Positions 16,934-26,262 are shown, counted from the first letter of the stretch. The stretch: 64,000 bases of DNA from Paenibacillus polymyxa (GCF_001719045.1 NZ_CP015423.1:1736001-1800000), one strand, 5' to 3'. Notes: a model not told the origin generated them from the letters alone. A program made the numbers and translations.

Positions 16934-18721
16934 TTATTTTGTCATTTGTAAAAATTGCTCAATATCCTGAACAGTAACTTGCGCAGCATTACGCCAGAAG
17001 TCAGCCTGTGTTAAATCGGTACCTAAGTGCTTGGAAGCCAATTCTTCGACTGTCATGCGACCCGTATCACGCAGCAAGGCATCATATTGGTCGGCGAAGC
17101 CGTCAGGATTTTCCTTCGCAAAAGCGTAAATTCCTGCACTGAACATATACCCGAATGTGTACGGGAAGTTGTAGAAAGGAGTGTTCGTAATATAGAAATG
17201 TAGCTTGGATGCCCAAAAATGAGGATGAGCCTCATCCAGGACACCACTAAACGCTTCACGCTGCGCTTGTTCCATCAGCTCGCTTAATTGTTGTGCTCCC
17301 ACAACTCCTTTTTTCCGCAGCTCGTAAAAACGGGTTTCAAACAGGAAACGAGCATGAATGTTCATAAAGAAGGCTACACCACGCTGAATTTTATCCTCCA
17401 GCAAAGCTACCTTCTCCTGACCTTCGGCAGCTTCCAGCAAAGCATCTGATACAATTAGTTCTGCCAGCGTTGATGCCGTCTCAGCTACGTTCATGGCATA
17501 ATTTTGATTCAATGGGTGCAATTCATTCATCACATGTTGATGATAACCGTGCCCGAGCTCATGGGCCAGTGTCGAAACGTTGGATGGTGATCCGGCATAG
17601 GTCATAAAAATACGGGTCTCTTTGCTCAGACGCAGAGATGTACAGAAACCACCCGGACGTTTGCCTGGACGGTCCTCTGCTTCGATCCAGCTTTTCTCAA
17701 AAGCCATTTGGGCAAAGTCAGCCATTCTCGAGCTAAATTTACCAAATTGCTCAACAATCGTTACAGCAGCATCGTCGTAAGGGATTTTAGTAGTTGACGT
17801 CCCCAGAGGAGCTTCAATGTCATGCCAGGATAGCTTCTCTAAGCCCAGCAGCTTTGCTTTCCGCTCCAAGTATTTGACTACAATAGGCTTTGTTTCATTA
17901 ATAACCTGCCACATCGTATCTAGCGTTTGTGCAGACATACGGCTGATTTCCAACGGTTCCTTAAGCACATCTGTCCAGCCTCGTTTTTCATATAGCTTCA
18001 GACGAAAGCCTGCCAAATGATTCAATGTATCCGCGCAATAGTCCTCTACCTGAGTCCATGCCTCTTCCCAACGTGCAAACACGTCTTTACGTACGCTGCG
18101 ATCTGCTTCATCCAGCTTATTAGCAGCCTGACCAACAGACAGGTTTACGATCTCGCCATTTTCCGGCACGGGGATCGTCATATTTTTGACAATGGTATCA
18201 TAAAAGTCGCCCCAGCCATGGTAGCCATCCACTGCGAGATCCAATGCAAGGCTTTCCAGCTCAGGAGCCATTTTTTCACGTGCTTCGTTCCGATATTCAG
18301 TCAGGACAAAAGAAATCGGCTGGATAGCTTCGCGCTCCATCCATTTCTGCCAAATGTCTTCACTGGTTTGTGCCAGCAAGTTCTGGAAAGAGACTAAAGC
18401 ACTTTTCCCTTGGGCATACAGCGTGTTGACACGCGCCCCCAATTGAACAGCCAGCTTGTCGTGCTGGTTTTGAGCAGTTAGACAAGAGACAAAGGAACCC
18501 GCCTGCGACGCACCATTAAACAGCTCCTGTATGCTATTCAGTACACTATCCAGACGCTCGGTATCCAATACCGTTTGTGGTACTTTGGCTGCTTTAAGCT
18601 GGGATTGCAGCTGTTGAACCTTGCTCTCCATTTCTTCCAAAAATGCATGAAATGAGGCAGAGGAAGATCCTCCGCTAAAAATAGATTCCAGATCCCATGT
18701 TTGCTTTAACGGCGTTTTCAT
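16934..18721 (-). CDS. pepF: M3-family oligoendopeptidase F
   Basis: This 595-residue cytoplasmic zinc metallopeptidase cleaves oligopeptides. The thermolysin-like zinc motif is in STLAHELGHGYHQHVM near residue 375, and the third ligand region is AMNVAETASTLAELIVSD about 25 residues later. The N-terminal helical domain begins TWDLESIFSGGS, as in PepF. I start at ATG 18721 behind AAAGGTGGAACTATT rather than at the ORF's upper limit 18754. The gene is intact and of normal length for the PepF-type M3B group, and is divergent from yycC. Confidence 0.92.
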   Translation of the reverse strand: MKTPLKQTWDLESIFSGGSSSASFHAFLEEMESKVQQLQSQLKAAKVPQTVLDTERLDSVLNSIQELFNGASQAGSFVSCLTAQNQHDKLAVQLGARVNTLYAQGKSALVSFQNLLAQTSEDIWQKWMEREAIQPISFVLTEYRNEAREKMAPELESLALDLAVDGYHGWGDFYDTIVKNMTIPVPENGEIVNLSVGQAANKLDEADRSVRKDVFARWEEAWTQVEDYCADTLNHLAGFRLKLYEKRGWTDVLKEPLEISRMSAQTLDTMWQVINETKPIVVKYLERKAKLLGLEKLSWHDIEAPLGTSTTKIPYDDAAVTIVEQFGKFSSRMADFAQMAFEKSWIEAEDRPGKRPGGFCTSLRLSKETRIFMTYAGSPSNVSTLAHELGHGYHQHVMNELHPLNQNYAMNVAETASTLAELIVSDALLEAAEGQEKVALLEDKIQRGVAFFMNIHARFLFETRFYELRKKGVVGAQQLSELMEQAQREAFSGVLDEAHPHFWASKLHFYITNTPFYNFPYTFGYMFSAGIYAFAKENPDGFADQYDALLRDTGRMTVEELASKHLGTDLTQADFWRNAAQVTVQDIEQFLQMTK

Positions 18722-18818
18722 AATAGTTCCACCTTTCTTTTTTGGCGAATTCATGTGGTTTCATATACAATAAAGCTACATCGTGATAGTAAATCACTAC
18801 AATTGGGAGGAAAACAGG

Positions 18819-18989
18819 ATGAGACCCTTACAAATTTCGCCGGAAACGGCTGTGAAATTATCCGAAAAGCTCGGCATTCCGCTGGAACACCTTATGCATA
18901 CACCCCAGCACATTTTGATGCAAAAGCTGGCCGAACTGGCTAAAGAAGAAACCGCTGACCCGAACGGCGGAGAATCGAACAAATCATGA
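18819..18989 (+). CDS. yycC: YycC-like protein
   Basis: This 56-residue protein begins RPLQISPETAVKLSEKLGI and continues PLEHLMHTPQHILMQKLAEL. It matches my memory of the Bacillus YycC family, a small cytoplasmic protein of unknown function. The ATG at 18819 follows GGGAGGAAAACAGG; the longer frame from 18783 has no ribosome site. Its stop overlaps the next ATG by four bases (ATGA), so the two genes are translationally coupled. Confidence 0.8.
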   Translation: MRPLQISPETAVKLSEKLGIPLEHLMHTPQHILMQKLAELAKEETADPNGGESNKS

Positions 18990-19222
18990 TCCCTTTTCAT
19001 AAAACCTGGCCTTATGACATCGTCATGGGAGACGTTTATGTACAGTCTTGTCCGTTTTGCGACCATGATAATGTTTTGCTGCCCCTGAAGCCAAAAGAAC
19101 TTAAGCTCATACACGAAGGTATGAAAAAGTTACTTGTGTTTCCATGCTGCCATAACAAGGTTACTTTGGTGGATTGTGATGACGATTATTTGCTGTCAGA
19201 TACCACATTGCGTCATCATTAA
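18986..19222 (+). CDS. Small cysteine-rich protein, probable zinc binder
   Basis: This 78-residue protein overlaps the yycC stop by four bases. It has a CPFCDHDN motif at residues 22-29 and a CCHNK motif near 54-58, together a plausible four-cysteine zinc site. The rest is a mixed alpha/beta stretch (LLPLKPKELKLIHEGMKK) and an acidic end (DCDDDYLLSD). I do not recognise the family. Translational coupling to yycC suggests a shared role. Confidence 0.75.
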   Translation: MIPFHKTWPYDIVMGDVYVQSCPFCDHDNVLLPLKPKELKLIHEGMKKLLVFPCCHNKVTLVDCDDDYLLSDTTLRHH

Positions 19223-19264
19223 TTCATGAGGCAGTTGTAAGATAAGATAACCCGTTTTACAAAC

Positions 19265-19311
19265 AAGGTGTGAACCATGAGCCTAAATCGGCCATAGTGC
19301 ACACCTTTATT
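19265..19311 (+). terminator. Possible terminator of the yycC operon
   Basis: AAGGTGTG pairs with CACACCTT across an imperfect, partly paired interior, followed by TATTTCTT. It is weak but correctly placed between convergent genes. Confidence 0.4.
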
Positions 19312-19314
19312 TCT

Positions 19315-20025
19315 TCAAGAGGAGCTTGCGTCCTGCATTTCCTCCGGCAGTTGGAAATTTTTAGCCAACATTTGTTCTCGCAGTACAGACCACTGTTCAC
19401 GGGAAGCCCGGATCATGGCTGCATCCATAATCTTTTTGTCATTAATGACACGCGAAAACCAGCGTACCGCTTCGTGAAAGTTGCCTGTACGTCGATGCAG
19501 TTCACCAATCAGATAAAGCAGTTTGGCATTATTCGCCCCGACACCCTCCAGCTCATAGACCCGAACATACGAATCCAGACTAAATTTGAGAAAGCGAAGC
19601 TCCTGCTCCTCATTTCCCTGGTATCTGTACATCCATGCGATATGCTGTAATAGACTGGCTACTACGCGTTCCTTTTCTCCGATGACCTGGGCACAGAGTA
19701 AACCCAGTTTATACGTTTCTAATGCCTCTTCCCAGCTACGATGCCCGCCATATTCGCGAGACTGCCAGCGGTTACCGATTTTATCCTTAAATATCTTGGT
19801 TTGCTGATCGCTTAACTGAACGGTAGAGTGCTCTGTCGAGGTAAATCCACAATGAGGACAGACCCTTACGACATAAAAATCCGGATTTTCATTCTTATAA
19901 TAAGCACAAAAATCTGAATCCGTACGAATGGCCTTCTTTAGGCTTGGTCTGACACGGGATGTCTGAAATTCTTCTTCGCAATGTGGGCAAGCGATTTTGA
20001 TCTGATATAACGGTTCAAGTTCCAA
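19315..20025 (-). CDS. DUF2225 zinc-ribbon protein
   Basis: This protein of about 236 residues has two CxxC knuckles: CPHCEEEFQTSRVRPS at the N-terminus and VCPHCGFTS near residue 60. The conserved TSRVRPSLKKA segment identifies DUF2225, a Firmicutes family of unknown function with a helical repeat (TPR-like) C-terminal half, here with YKLGLLCAQV and GELHRRTGNFHEAVRWF. I prefer TTG 20025, which follows GAGAGGG at workable spacing, over TTG 20046, which has no ribosome site. It lies downstream of the globin gene on the same strand, probably co-transcribed. Confidence 0.82.
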   Translation of the reverse strand: MELEPLYQIKIACPHCEEEFQTSRVRPSLKKAIRTDSDFCAYYKNENPDFYVVRVCPHCGFTSTEHSTVQLSDQQTKIFKDKIGNRWQSREYGGHRSWEEALETYKLGLLCAQVIGEKERVVASLLQHIAWMYRYQGNEEQELRFLKFSLDSYVRVYELEGVGANNAKLLYLIGELHRRTGNFHEAVRWFSRVINDKKIMDAAMIRASREQWSVLREQMLAKNFQLPEEMQDASSS

Positions 20026-20067
20026 TGTTTTTACAACCCTCTCCAAAATTCGGCAATCCCCGAAAGC

Positions 20068-20445
20068 TTACGGGGTATTTACAAAATGATGCGCAGGACC
20101 AGACAAACGGTTAAGTATGATTGAACGAAGCGGCTCCTCAATGCCCGTATCCGTTAACGCACCTGCCATACAAGACAACCATGCCTCTGCTCGCTCCTCC
20201 GTTACGGGAAACTTCATATGTCTGGCACGTAACATCGGATGACCATATGCATCAGAAAAAAGAGACGGTCCTCCAAAAAACTGGCTCAGGAACATATACT
20301 GCTTTTCCTTAACCGGTTCCATGTCTTTAGGAAACAGGGGACTTAACAACGGATCTTTATAAACTCTCGGGTAGAAGGCCTCAATAATAGCACGAACACC
20401 TTCCGCACCCCCAAGGTTGTCATAAATGCTTAGGCTAGGATTCAC
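20068..20445 (-). CDS. Group II truncated haemoglobin
   Basis: This globin of 125 residues has the family features: SIYDNLGGAEGVRAIIEAFY near the N-terminus, the distal-pocket region KQYMFLSQFFGGPSLFSD, and the proximal haem ligand in HPMLRARHMKFPV. The C-terminal WLSCMAGAL is also typical. It closely resembles Bacillus YjbI, which binds oxygen or peroxide. The GTG at 20445, after TTGGAG, gives the normal family start; the preceding 20 in-frame residues are probably untranslated. Confidence 0.88.
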   Translation of the reverse strand: MNPSLSIYDNLGGAEGVRAIIEAFYPRVYKDPLLSPLFPKDMEPVKEKQYMFLSQFFGGPSLFSDAYGHPMLRARHMKFPVTEERAEAWLSCMAGALTDTGIEEPLRSIILNRLSGPAHHFVNTP

Positions 20446-20505
20446 TTTTCTCCAACTTTCTGTGCTATGGTAATAAATATACACCCGTATTATAACAAAA
20501 AACAA

Positions 20506-20534
20506 AAAATGACGCTAAAAATAAGCGTCATTTT
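20506..20534 (-). terminator. Terminator of the 31-aa ORF (bidirectional)
   Basis: AAAATGACGCT pairs perfectly with AGCGTCATTTT, and the minus-strand read continues into TTGTTTTTTG. It sits 65 bases after the stop of the small ORF at 20599. Confidence 0.8.
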
Positions 20535-20598
20535 ATCAATTTAACATATGAAGAGGGTGTGCTTCGTTGCACACAGCTTCGTCATTCTATAAACACAA

Positions 20599-20694
20599 CT
20601 AATAACTCCGCCAATCCTCTTCACCGGGATGGACGAGAGAGACACGAATAACATACACAAAAGCACATACGAACAGACCGGCAACGATACTCAT
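20599..20694 (-). CDS. Probable small membrane peptide (31 aa)
   Basis: A 32-codon frame starts at ATG 20694, with GGAG eight bases upstream, and ends TAG. The peptide has one hydrophobic stretch (SIVAGLFVCAFVYVIRVSL) and a charged C-terminus (HPGEEDWRSY). The well-spaced ribosome site, the following terminator and the absence of any competing gene in the interval support expression. No family is recognised. Confidence 0.55.
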   Translation of the reverse strand: MSIVAGLFVCAFVYVIRVSLVHPGEEDWRSY

Positions 20695-20857
20695 CCTGAT
20701 CACTCCATCCTTAAGGTTATGGGATCGTTGTTTTCCTATTTTAACATACTATTTACAAAAATACAGCATTAGATGTAATCGTTTTCTTTGATTTTTTTGT
20801 ACTCTTTGTCCATCCCCGACATAGGTATATTAGTACAACTCCAAAGGAGGGGCCTCT

Positions 20858-22156
20858 ATGTCGCTATACCGTCGTTACTCGCTTCCTCTGCTCATCCTTA
20901 CACTGCTATTCCTATTTATGCTTATGGCTGTATACCCGCAATCTTCTCTGAATGCCGGACTTCGGGGGCTTGCCATCTGGTGGGACGTGCTGTTTCCGTC
21001 TTTATTCCCGTTTTTCGTTATTTCCGAGCTTCTCCTCGGTTTCGGAATTGTTCATTTCATAGGTGCGCTGTTGGATCCGCTGATGCAGCCTCTATTCCGT
21101 GTACCTGGCTGTGGGGGTTTTGTCGCTGCGGTCAGCTGCGCATCCGGTTACCCGATTGGAGCTAAACTAACAGCCAAGCTGTGGGAGCAAAAATGGATCA
21201 CACGCATTGAAGGAGAGCGTTTGGTCGCGTTTACCACTTCCTCTGATCCGATATTTTTGATCGGTGCGGTTTCCGTTGGCTTCTTCCATCAACCAGAAAT
21301 TGCACTCGTACTGGGCGCGGCCCATTATGGTGGCGTGCTCATCATCGGGCTGCTTATGCGCTTCCACGGTTCCCGTTCAGGGGAAACAGATACTCGCAGC
21401 GACCGGCCTCAACCTACTCAAAAAGCCTGGTCGAAGTCCACGAATACAAAAGCAGCAGGTCGCAATAGGCAGCCTGGCCCCCTACGCCAAGCATTATATG
21501 CCATGCATACAGCTCGTTTGGAAGATGGTCGCCCATTGGGTGAGTTACTTCGTCAGGCGATTACTTCCTCCCTACGCCTTATTATTGTCGTAGGAGGGCT
21601 AGTTGTATTCTTCTGCGTCATTTTAGAAGCTTTGACGAACTCCGGTTTAATGAGCGGGCTTCATCTGCTTACGGCAAGCCTATTGACTGCATGTGGTCTT
21701 CCTCCTACGTTAACGGAGTCCATCGTGGGTGGTATTTTCGAAGTCACTTTAGGAGCGCAAGCCGCTGGTGAAGCCACGGCAGCAGCGTTACCATTCAAGG
21801 TAGCCGCAGCCGCTTTTGTTCTCTCCTGGGGCGGGCTGTCGGTTCATGCGCAGGTTGCAAGTATTTTAAATATGACAAATCTCCGCTATATGCCATTTTT
21901 GTTGGCCCGGGCTGCACATGGCATCATCTCAGCACTGCTAGCTCTCGTGTTATGGCGGCCTCTGATGGGACAGGGAAGCTCTCCCGTCTTTTCTCCAATA
22001 TACGACATCGCGTGGTCTCCTGGCTTCTCGTCCGCCATGCTGTTGCAAAGTCTGCTAGTTCTTGCCTTTATACTGGCTGGAATGCTTAGTCTCTCATGGT
22101 TGAGTGTGGGTACAAGTCGCTTATACGTACGTTTGAGAAGAACACACAGGCAATGA
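20858..22156 (+). CDS. ylbJ: Sporulation integral membrane protein YlbJ
   Basis: This 432-residue polytopic membrane protein matches the YlbJ pattern: WWDVLFPSLFPFFVISELL near residue 41, a CASGYPIGAKLTAKLWE motif near 94, and FTTSSDPIFLIGAVSVGFF. YlbJ is a sporulation protein of the nucleoside-recognition (Gate) domain type; in Bacillus it is expressed in the mother cell under sigma-E and is needed for heat-resistant spores. A polar loop of about 50 residues near the middle (KAWSKSTNTKAAGRNRQPG) is low-complexity. CCAAAGGAGGGG sets the ATG. Confidence 0.9.
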   Translation: MSLYRRYSLPLLILTLLFLFMLMAVYPQSSLNAGLRGLAIWWDVLFPSLFPFFVISELLLGFGIVHFIGALLDPLMQPLFRVPGCGGFVAAVSCASGYPIGAKLTAKLWEQKWITRIEGERLVAFTTSSDPIFLIGAVSVGFFHQPEIALVLGAAHYGGVLIIGLLMRFHGSRSGETDTRSDRPQPTQKAWSKSTNTKAAGRNRQPGPLRQALYAMHTARLEDGRPLGELLRQAITSSLRLIIVVGGLVVFFCVILEALTNSGLMSGLHLLTASLLTACGLPPTLTESIVGGIFEVTLGAQAAGEATAAALPFKVAAAAFVLSWGGLSVHAQVASILNMTNLRYMPFLLARAAHGIISALLALVLWRPLMGQGSSPVFSPIYDIAWSPGFSSAMLLQSLLVLAFILAGMLSLSWLSVGTSRLYVRLRRTHRQ

Positions 22157-22222
22157 ACGATTGTGTTCTTGCTCATAATTGATTATGATCGATATATACC
22201 CATGACAAAGGAGCTTTTCATC

Positions 22223-23026
22223 TTGAGATATTATGTTCTGGATCGCGGGGATCAGCACTCCATGGACTTGAGTCAGCAATTTCACCGTCTTGCCCAAGAA
22301 AAGAATTTCAAGCTGGATGCCGAATCGCCGGAAATCGTCGTGTCTATTGGAGGCGATGGTACGATGCTTCATGCGTTTCATACCTTCATCGACCGCATTC
22401 CGGATATTGCCTTTGTTGGTGTACATACCGGTCATCTGGGCTTTTATGCTGATTGGCGTGCGGACGAGCTGGAGGAGCTAATCCACCTGATGAGCCAAAG
22501 CGGATCTGAGGGACCGCTTAACCCGAGAATCGTTAAGTATCCACTGATTGAGTTGGAAATTCACAAGAAGTCAGGCAATGCTTCTTTTATTGCCTTGAAT
22601 GAGTTTACGTTAAAAGGGGTGGATGGCACTGTCGTTGCCCAAGTAGATATTAACGATATCACCTTTGAAATGTTTCGCGGTGACGGTATATGTGTTTCTA
22701 CCCCCTCAGGAACGACCGCCTATAATAAAGCACTTGGCGGAGCTATGGTTCACCCCACCATTGAAGCATTGCAATTGACTGAGATCGCTTCCATTAATAA
22801 CCGCGTCTATCGGACACTGGGATCGCCATTGCTACTGCCCAAACACCATCATTGTGATATTTTTTCACGGAAAGATCAGCGTCTTTTATTGACAGTAGAT
22901 CACCTGAACTTTCCTGTCGATGACTTAATCTCTGTTCGATGTCAGGTCGCAAGTCAGAAGATCAGCTTCGCTCGTTACCGTCCTTTCCCATTTTGGGATC
23001 GAGTACGCAACGCTTTTCTTAATTAG
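22223..23026 (+). CDS. nadK: NAD kinase
   Basis: This 267-residue cytoplasmic enzyme phosphorylates NAD to NADP. The GGDGT motif is at residues 43-47 (VVSIGGDGTMLHAF), the second signature is GVHTGHLGFYADW, and the catalytic-domain motif is VSTPSGTTAYNKALGG. It starts at TTG 22223, with AAAGGAGC upstream, which gives the usual family length; the longer frame from GTG 22163 lacks a site. It lies 66 bases after ylbJ on the same strand. Length and sequence resemble the B. subtilis YtdI isoform more than YjbN. Confidence 0.93.
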   Translation: MRYYVLDRGDQHSMDLSQQFHRLAQEKNFKLDAESPEIVVSIGGDGTMLHAFHTFIDRIPDIAFVGVHTGHLGFYADWRADELEELIHLMSQSGSEGPLNPRIVKYPLIELEIHKKSGNASFIALNEFTLKGVDGTVVAQVDINDITFEMFRGDGICVSTPSGTTAYNKALGGAMVHPTIEALQLTEIASINNRVYRTLGSPLLLPKHHHCDIFSRKDQRLLLTVDHLNFPVDDLISVRCQVASQKISFARYRPFPFWDRVRNAFLN

Positions 23027-23033
23027 AACCTAT

Positions 23034-23060
23034 AAAAGAGCCGACTCTGGCTCTTTTTTT
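23034..23060 (+). terminator. Terminator of the NAD kinase gene
   Basis: AAAAGAGCC pairs with GGCTCTTTT around GACTCT, with the T run continuing to 23060. Confidence 0.85.
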
Positions 23061-23066
23061 ACAAAC

Positions 23067-23098
23067 AAAACGGTTCCTGAAAATTCAGGAACCGTTTT
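23067..23098 (-). terminator. Terminator overlapping the end of yutD
   Basis: AAAACGGTTCCTGA pairs perfectly with TCAGGAACCGTTTT. The yutD stop codon TGA lies inside the stem, and T-rich sequence follows on the minus strand. Confidence 0.8.
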
Positions 23099-23936
23099 GT
23101 TGTGGAGCTGTAAATGTTTTATTCTTTTTACTACCCTCAGCTCTTTCGGCTTTAGCAGCTGGCTGGGTCTGACGCTGGCCCTCAGGCTCACGAGAGACAC
23201 GAACTTGCCGTCCCTCCCGATTTTCCTTTGATTGGCGCTCATAGCGTGGTCCACGCGATTCCTTTTTATCGAAACTTCCCTGCTGATTGCGCTGTCTACG
23301 TGGTTCACGGGTTTGCTGCCCTTCACCCGGATTCCGTCCATCTTTTGCTTCACGTCTTTCTCTGGATGGACGACTTTCGCGAGCTTCACGTGGCTGTCGT
23401 TCACGTACTTCCTGGGCATCCTTCGGTTCCCGACGTTGCAACTCACGTGGTTCTCGGGATTCTCGAGGCTGCTCCACTCGCGATTCCTCTGTAGCTGAGG
23501 AGTCCTGCTGTGGTTGCGGCCACTCCTGTTCTCCAGCTGTATGTTGCAATACTTCTTGCTGCTCTTCGGGTTCTAACGTTCCCGCTTGTTCCCTTTGAGC
23601 ATCTACCAACTGCTGAATATCTGGAGCAATGATTTCATCATTGACGCCGTTTTTATTAACCACTTCACGGCTTTTTTGCAACACAAAATAGGCACAGCCA
23701 AAATTGCAGTATTCATTAATGTAATCGTCCAGTACCACTATAGATGTATCCTTATTTGCTTTGGGATGACCGTCTCGATAAAAGCCCTTCAGACGTAGCT
23801 GATTGTAACCCCAATCACCAATAATGTAATCATAGCGATCCAGCACTTCACTATACCGATCACGAAACGCTTCGGGATTCCACCCGTTCTTGTGATCCTG
23901 CAACAATTCATAGTTTTTACCACCGATTTGAAACAA
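23085..23936 (-). CDS. yutD: YutD family protein with long Arg/Glu-rich tail
   Basis: The first 100 residues of this 283-residue protein match YutD (DUF1027): RYSEVLDRYDYIIGDWGYNQ, then LRLKGFY and NEYCNFGCAYFVLQK. Residues from about 130 to the end are low-complexity, rich in Arg, Glu, Gln and Ser (repeats such as RESREPRE and RQPREARESR), and probably disordered; typical YutD proteins lack such a tail. The start is a TTG at 23936 after AAAGGCGG. It follows lipA by 24 bases, as in Bacillus synteny. Function is unknown; the tail could bind RNA or other polyanions (inference). Confidence 0.85.
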   Translation of the reverse strand: MFQIGGKNYELLQDHKNGWNPEAFRDRYSEVLDRYDYIIGDWGYNQLRLKGFYRDGHPKANKDTSIVVLDDYINEYCNFGCAYFVLQKSREVVNKNGVNDEIIAPDIQQLVDAQREQAGTLEPEEQQEVLQHTAGEQEWPQPQQDSSATEESRVEQPRESREPRELQRREPKDAQEVRERQPREARESRPSRERREAKDGRNPGEGQQTREPRRQRNQQGSFDKKESRGPRYERQSKENREGRQVRVSREPEGQRQTQPAAKAERAEGSKKNKTFTAPQQNGS

Positions 23937-23960
23937 GCTATTCTGACCGCCTTTCCCGGA

Positions 23961-24869
23961 TCAAGCCTGCGAAAGGGCGCCTTCTTCCTTATGCTGAGCG
24001 GCTGACTTCACCTGCTCATGCGCTTGGTAGGAGCTGCGGACCAACGGTCCAGATTCAACGTGGCTGAATCCCCGCTGTAATCCCTCTTCCTTTAACTTCG
24101 CAAAATCTTCCGGTGGATAATATTTTTGCACATATAAATGTTTCTCGGACGGCTGCAAATATTGACCAATTGTCAGAATGTCACAATCGACTTTACGCAG
24201 ATCATCCATGGCTTGTAAGATCTCGTCCCACTCTTCTCCGACACCTAGCATGATGCTTGATTTCGTTGGAATAGCCGGATTTAATTGCTTCGCATGTTGA
24301 AGCAGCTCCAGAGAGCGACGGTATTTCGCTTTAGCCCGAACCTTGTCGGACATACGCTCCACCGTTTCAATATTATGATTCAGAATATCTGGTTTGGCAT
24401 CCATGACGATTCGCAGCGATTCAATATCGCCCATAAAATCGGGAATCAATACTTCTACACTGCAAAGAGGTAATCGGCGGCGAATCGCACGAACCGTTTC
24501 TGCAAATATAGTAGCGCCCCCATCTTTCAAATCGTCGCGAGCCACACTGGTAACGACACAGTGCTTCAAATTCATGTTTTCAGCCGCTTCCGCGACGCGT
24601 TCAGGCTCCTGCAAGTCCAGTTCCGTAGGCATTCCCGTATTTACTGCGCAAAAACGACACGCACGCGTACAAATATCACCCAAAATCATAAATGTAGCTG
24701 TCCTATTGGCCCAGCATTCATATATATTAGGGCATCGTGCCTCCTCACATACGGTATGTAATGTCTTGGAACGCATCATGCTCTTGATTTCCTGATAGTT
24801 ATCGCCTGTCGTAAGTTTAATACGAATCCAGTCGGGCTTAGCTTCCTTTACTTTTCTAGACAATGGCAT
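23961..24869 (-). CDS. lipA: Lipoyl synthase
   Basis: This 302-residue radical SAM enzyme inserts two sulfurs into octanoyl groups on lipoyl-dependent enzymes. The auxiliary cluster motif [12 protein letters not shown] and the radical SAM motif CTRACRFC (CxxxCxxC) are intact, and the conserved C-terminal serine is in VRSSYQA. ATG 24869 after AAGAAGG gives the normal start; the ORF extends upstream to 24968 without a site. It lies upstream of yutD and divergent from yunA. Confidence 0.95.
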   Translation of the reverse strand: MPLSRKVKEAKPDWIRIKLTTGDNYQEIKSMMRSKTLHTVCEEARCPNIYECWANRTATFMILGDICTRACRFCAVNTGMPTELDLQEPERVAEAAENMNLKHCVVTSVARDDLKDGGATIFAETVRAIRRRLPLCSVEVLIPDFMGDIESLRIVMDAKPDILNHNIETVERMSDKVRAKAKYRRSLELLQHAKQLNPAIPTKSSIMLGVGEEWDEILQAMDDLRKVDCDILTIGQYLQPSEKHLYVQKYYPPEDFAKLKEEGLQRGFSHVESGPLVRSSYQAHEQVKSAAQHKEEGALSQA

Positions 24870-25110
24870 AGACCTTCTTTCTGATAAGCTTAAGCTGTCA
24901 TTGCCATACATTATAACATGAAAGCCATGGAAAAACCTCCATTCATTGTTCCCTTTTTGATATGACATTGATGCCGGAAAAAGTAAACTCTTTACATGGA
25001 TAAAAGCGGCGGATATGGCTCAATCTAAACAAAAGCGCCCTATTCACGCTATTGTATACGGGCCTAGAATTTATCGGGCGATTAAGCCCTTCTATAGGAG
25101 GTCGGTTCAC

Positions 25111-26217
25111 GTGCCTTACCCTACGCGGACAGCCCGAGCTGTTCGTCTGTTATCGCTGCTGTTATGTGCTACTACACTGACAGCGGCCTGTCCGCTTCCT
25201 GCCCATGCCTTTGCCAATCACTTACAGTCCTCGTCCGCCGAAAGCAGCCTGACCGCAAATGTAGATGCTTCACATGCTCAGTCTTCGTTGTATACGTCCA
25301 GGCTGGCTTTATATCATTCCATCGAAGCCCTGACTGGAGTTCCTTGGTACAGACTGGCCGCTATCGACCAGTATGAACGCACACTTACGGTGGCCCATCC
25401 CAAGGATCGGAAGCATGCGGAACGAATCATAGGTATTTTCATCACGGGACCAGTCTGGTCCGGCATGATGAACCCTGATTCGGAGGATCAAAATCCGCGT
25501 TCCATTGAACTATTTTCCGGGCTGGGACAAGACGGTTCGGGTGATGGAATCGCTGACCGTAATAATGACAAGGATCTGCTGTTCAGCATCGCATCTTATC
25601 TCGGAAAGTATGGAAACAACGAGGATGAATTTGGTATTGCCGTTTGGGAATATTACCATAACAGCCGCGCAGTTCAAAGAGTTCAGCAGTTTGCTAAGCT
25701 GTATCGGACGTATGGCAAGCTGGATCTGGTCAGTCAAGCTTTCCCCCTTCCTTTAGGCAGCATTTATAGCTACCGCAGCACATGGGGAAGCCGTCGCAGC
25801 TGGGGCGGCTACCGGATACATGAAGGAACTGATCTGTTTGCTGGCTATGGAGTTCCAGTTCGCAGTACCTGCTACGGTGTAGTTGAAATGAAGGGCTGGA
25901 ATCCCTTCGGCGGATGGCGAATCGGAATCCGAGATCTCAACAACCGCTATCACTACTATGCGCATCTTTCCGGCTTTGACAAAACCGTCCACAACGGAGA
26001 CATCGTTACACCCGGCCAGACGGTTGGCTGGGTCGGAAGCTCGGGCTATGGAAAACCCGGTACCCAAGGCAAGTTTCCACCGCATCTGCACTATGGTATA
26101 TATCGGGACAATGGTTGGGCAGATTGGTCCTTTGACCCGTATCCGTTATTAAGACAGTGGGAGCAGTCCGAACGCAAAGCGCTCAAAACAGGAAAAACAA
26201 AAGGGACCTCCTCATAG
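25111..26217 (+). CDS. Secreted M23 metallopeptidase, YunA-like
   Basis: This 368-residue exported protein starts at GTG 25111 behind a strong AGGAGG site. A signal peptide (RLLSLLLCATTLTAACPLPA) ends near AHAFA. The C-terminal LytM/M23 domain has the zinc ligands in RIHEGTDLFAGYG and the HLHYG motif, with VGWVGSSGYG between. The enzyme probably cuts peptidoglycan cross-bridges. The central region (residues about 60-190) is YunA-like. Position next to lipA and yunB matches Bacillus synteny, pointing to a sporulation or engulfment-linked function. Confidence 0.87.
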   Translation: MPYPTRTARAVRLLSLLLCATTLTAACPLPAHAFANHLQSSSAESSLTANVDASHAQSSLYTSRLALYHSIEALTGVPWYRLAAIDQYERTLTVAHPKDRKHAERIIGIFITGPVWSGMMNPDSEDQNPRSIELFSGLGQDGSGDGIADRNNDKDLLFSIASYLGKYGNNEDEFGIAVWEYYHNSRAVQRVQQFAKLYRTYGKLDLVSQAFPLPLGSIYSYRSTWGSRRSWGGYRIHEGTDLFAGYGVPVRSTCYGVVEMKGWNPFGGWRIGIRDLNNRYHYYAHLSGFDKTVHNGDIVTPGQTVGWVGSSGYGKPGTQGKFPPHLHYGIYRDNGWADWSFDPYPLLRQWEQSERKALKTGKTKGTSS

Positions 26218-26233
26218 GGGCCCTTTTGTTTTT
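26199..26233 (+). terminator. Terminator overlapping the YunA stop (bidirectional)
   Basis: AAAAGGG (26199-26205) pairs with CCCTTTT (26221-26227), with extra CC/GG pairing, then GTTTTT. The stop codon lies within the loop region. It can also serve the convergent yunB gene. Confidence 0.75.
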
Positions 26234-26262
26234 CCTAGGCAGCTCGCGTCATTCCCTCCGCT

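Noticed and set aside
18017..18397. Plus-strand 126-residue frame
   Set aside because: Antisense to oligoendopeptidase F.
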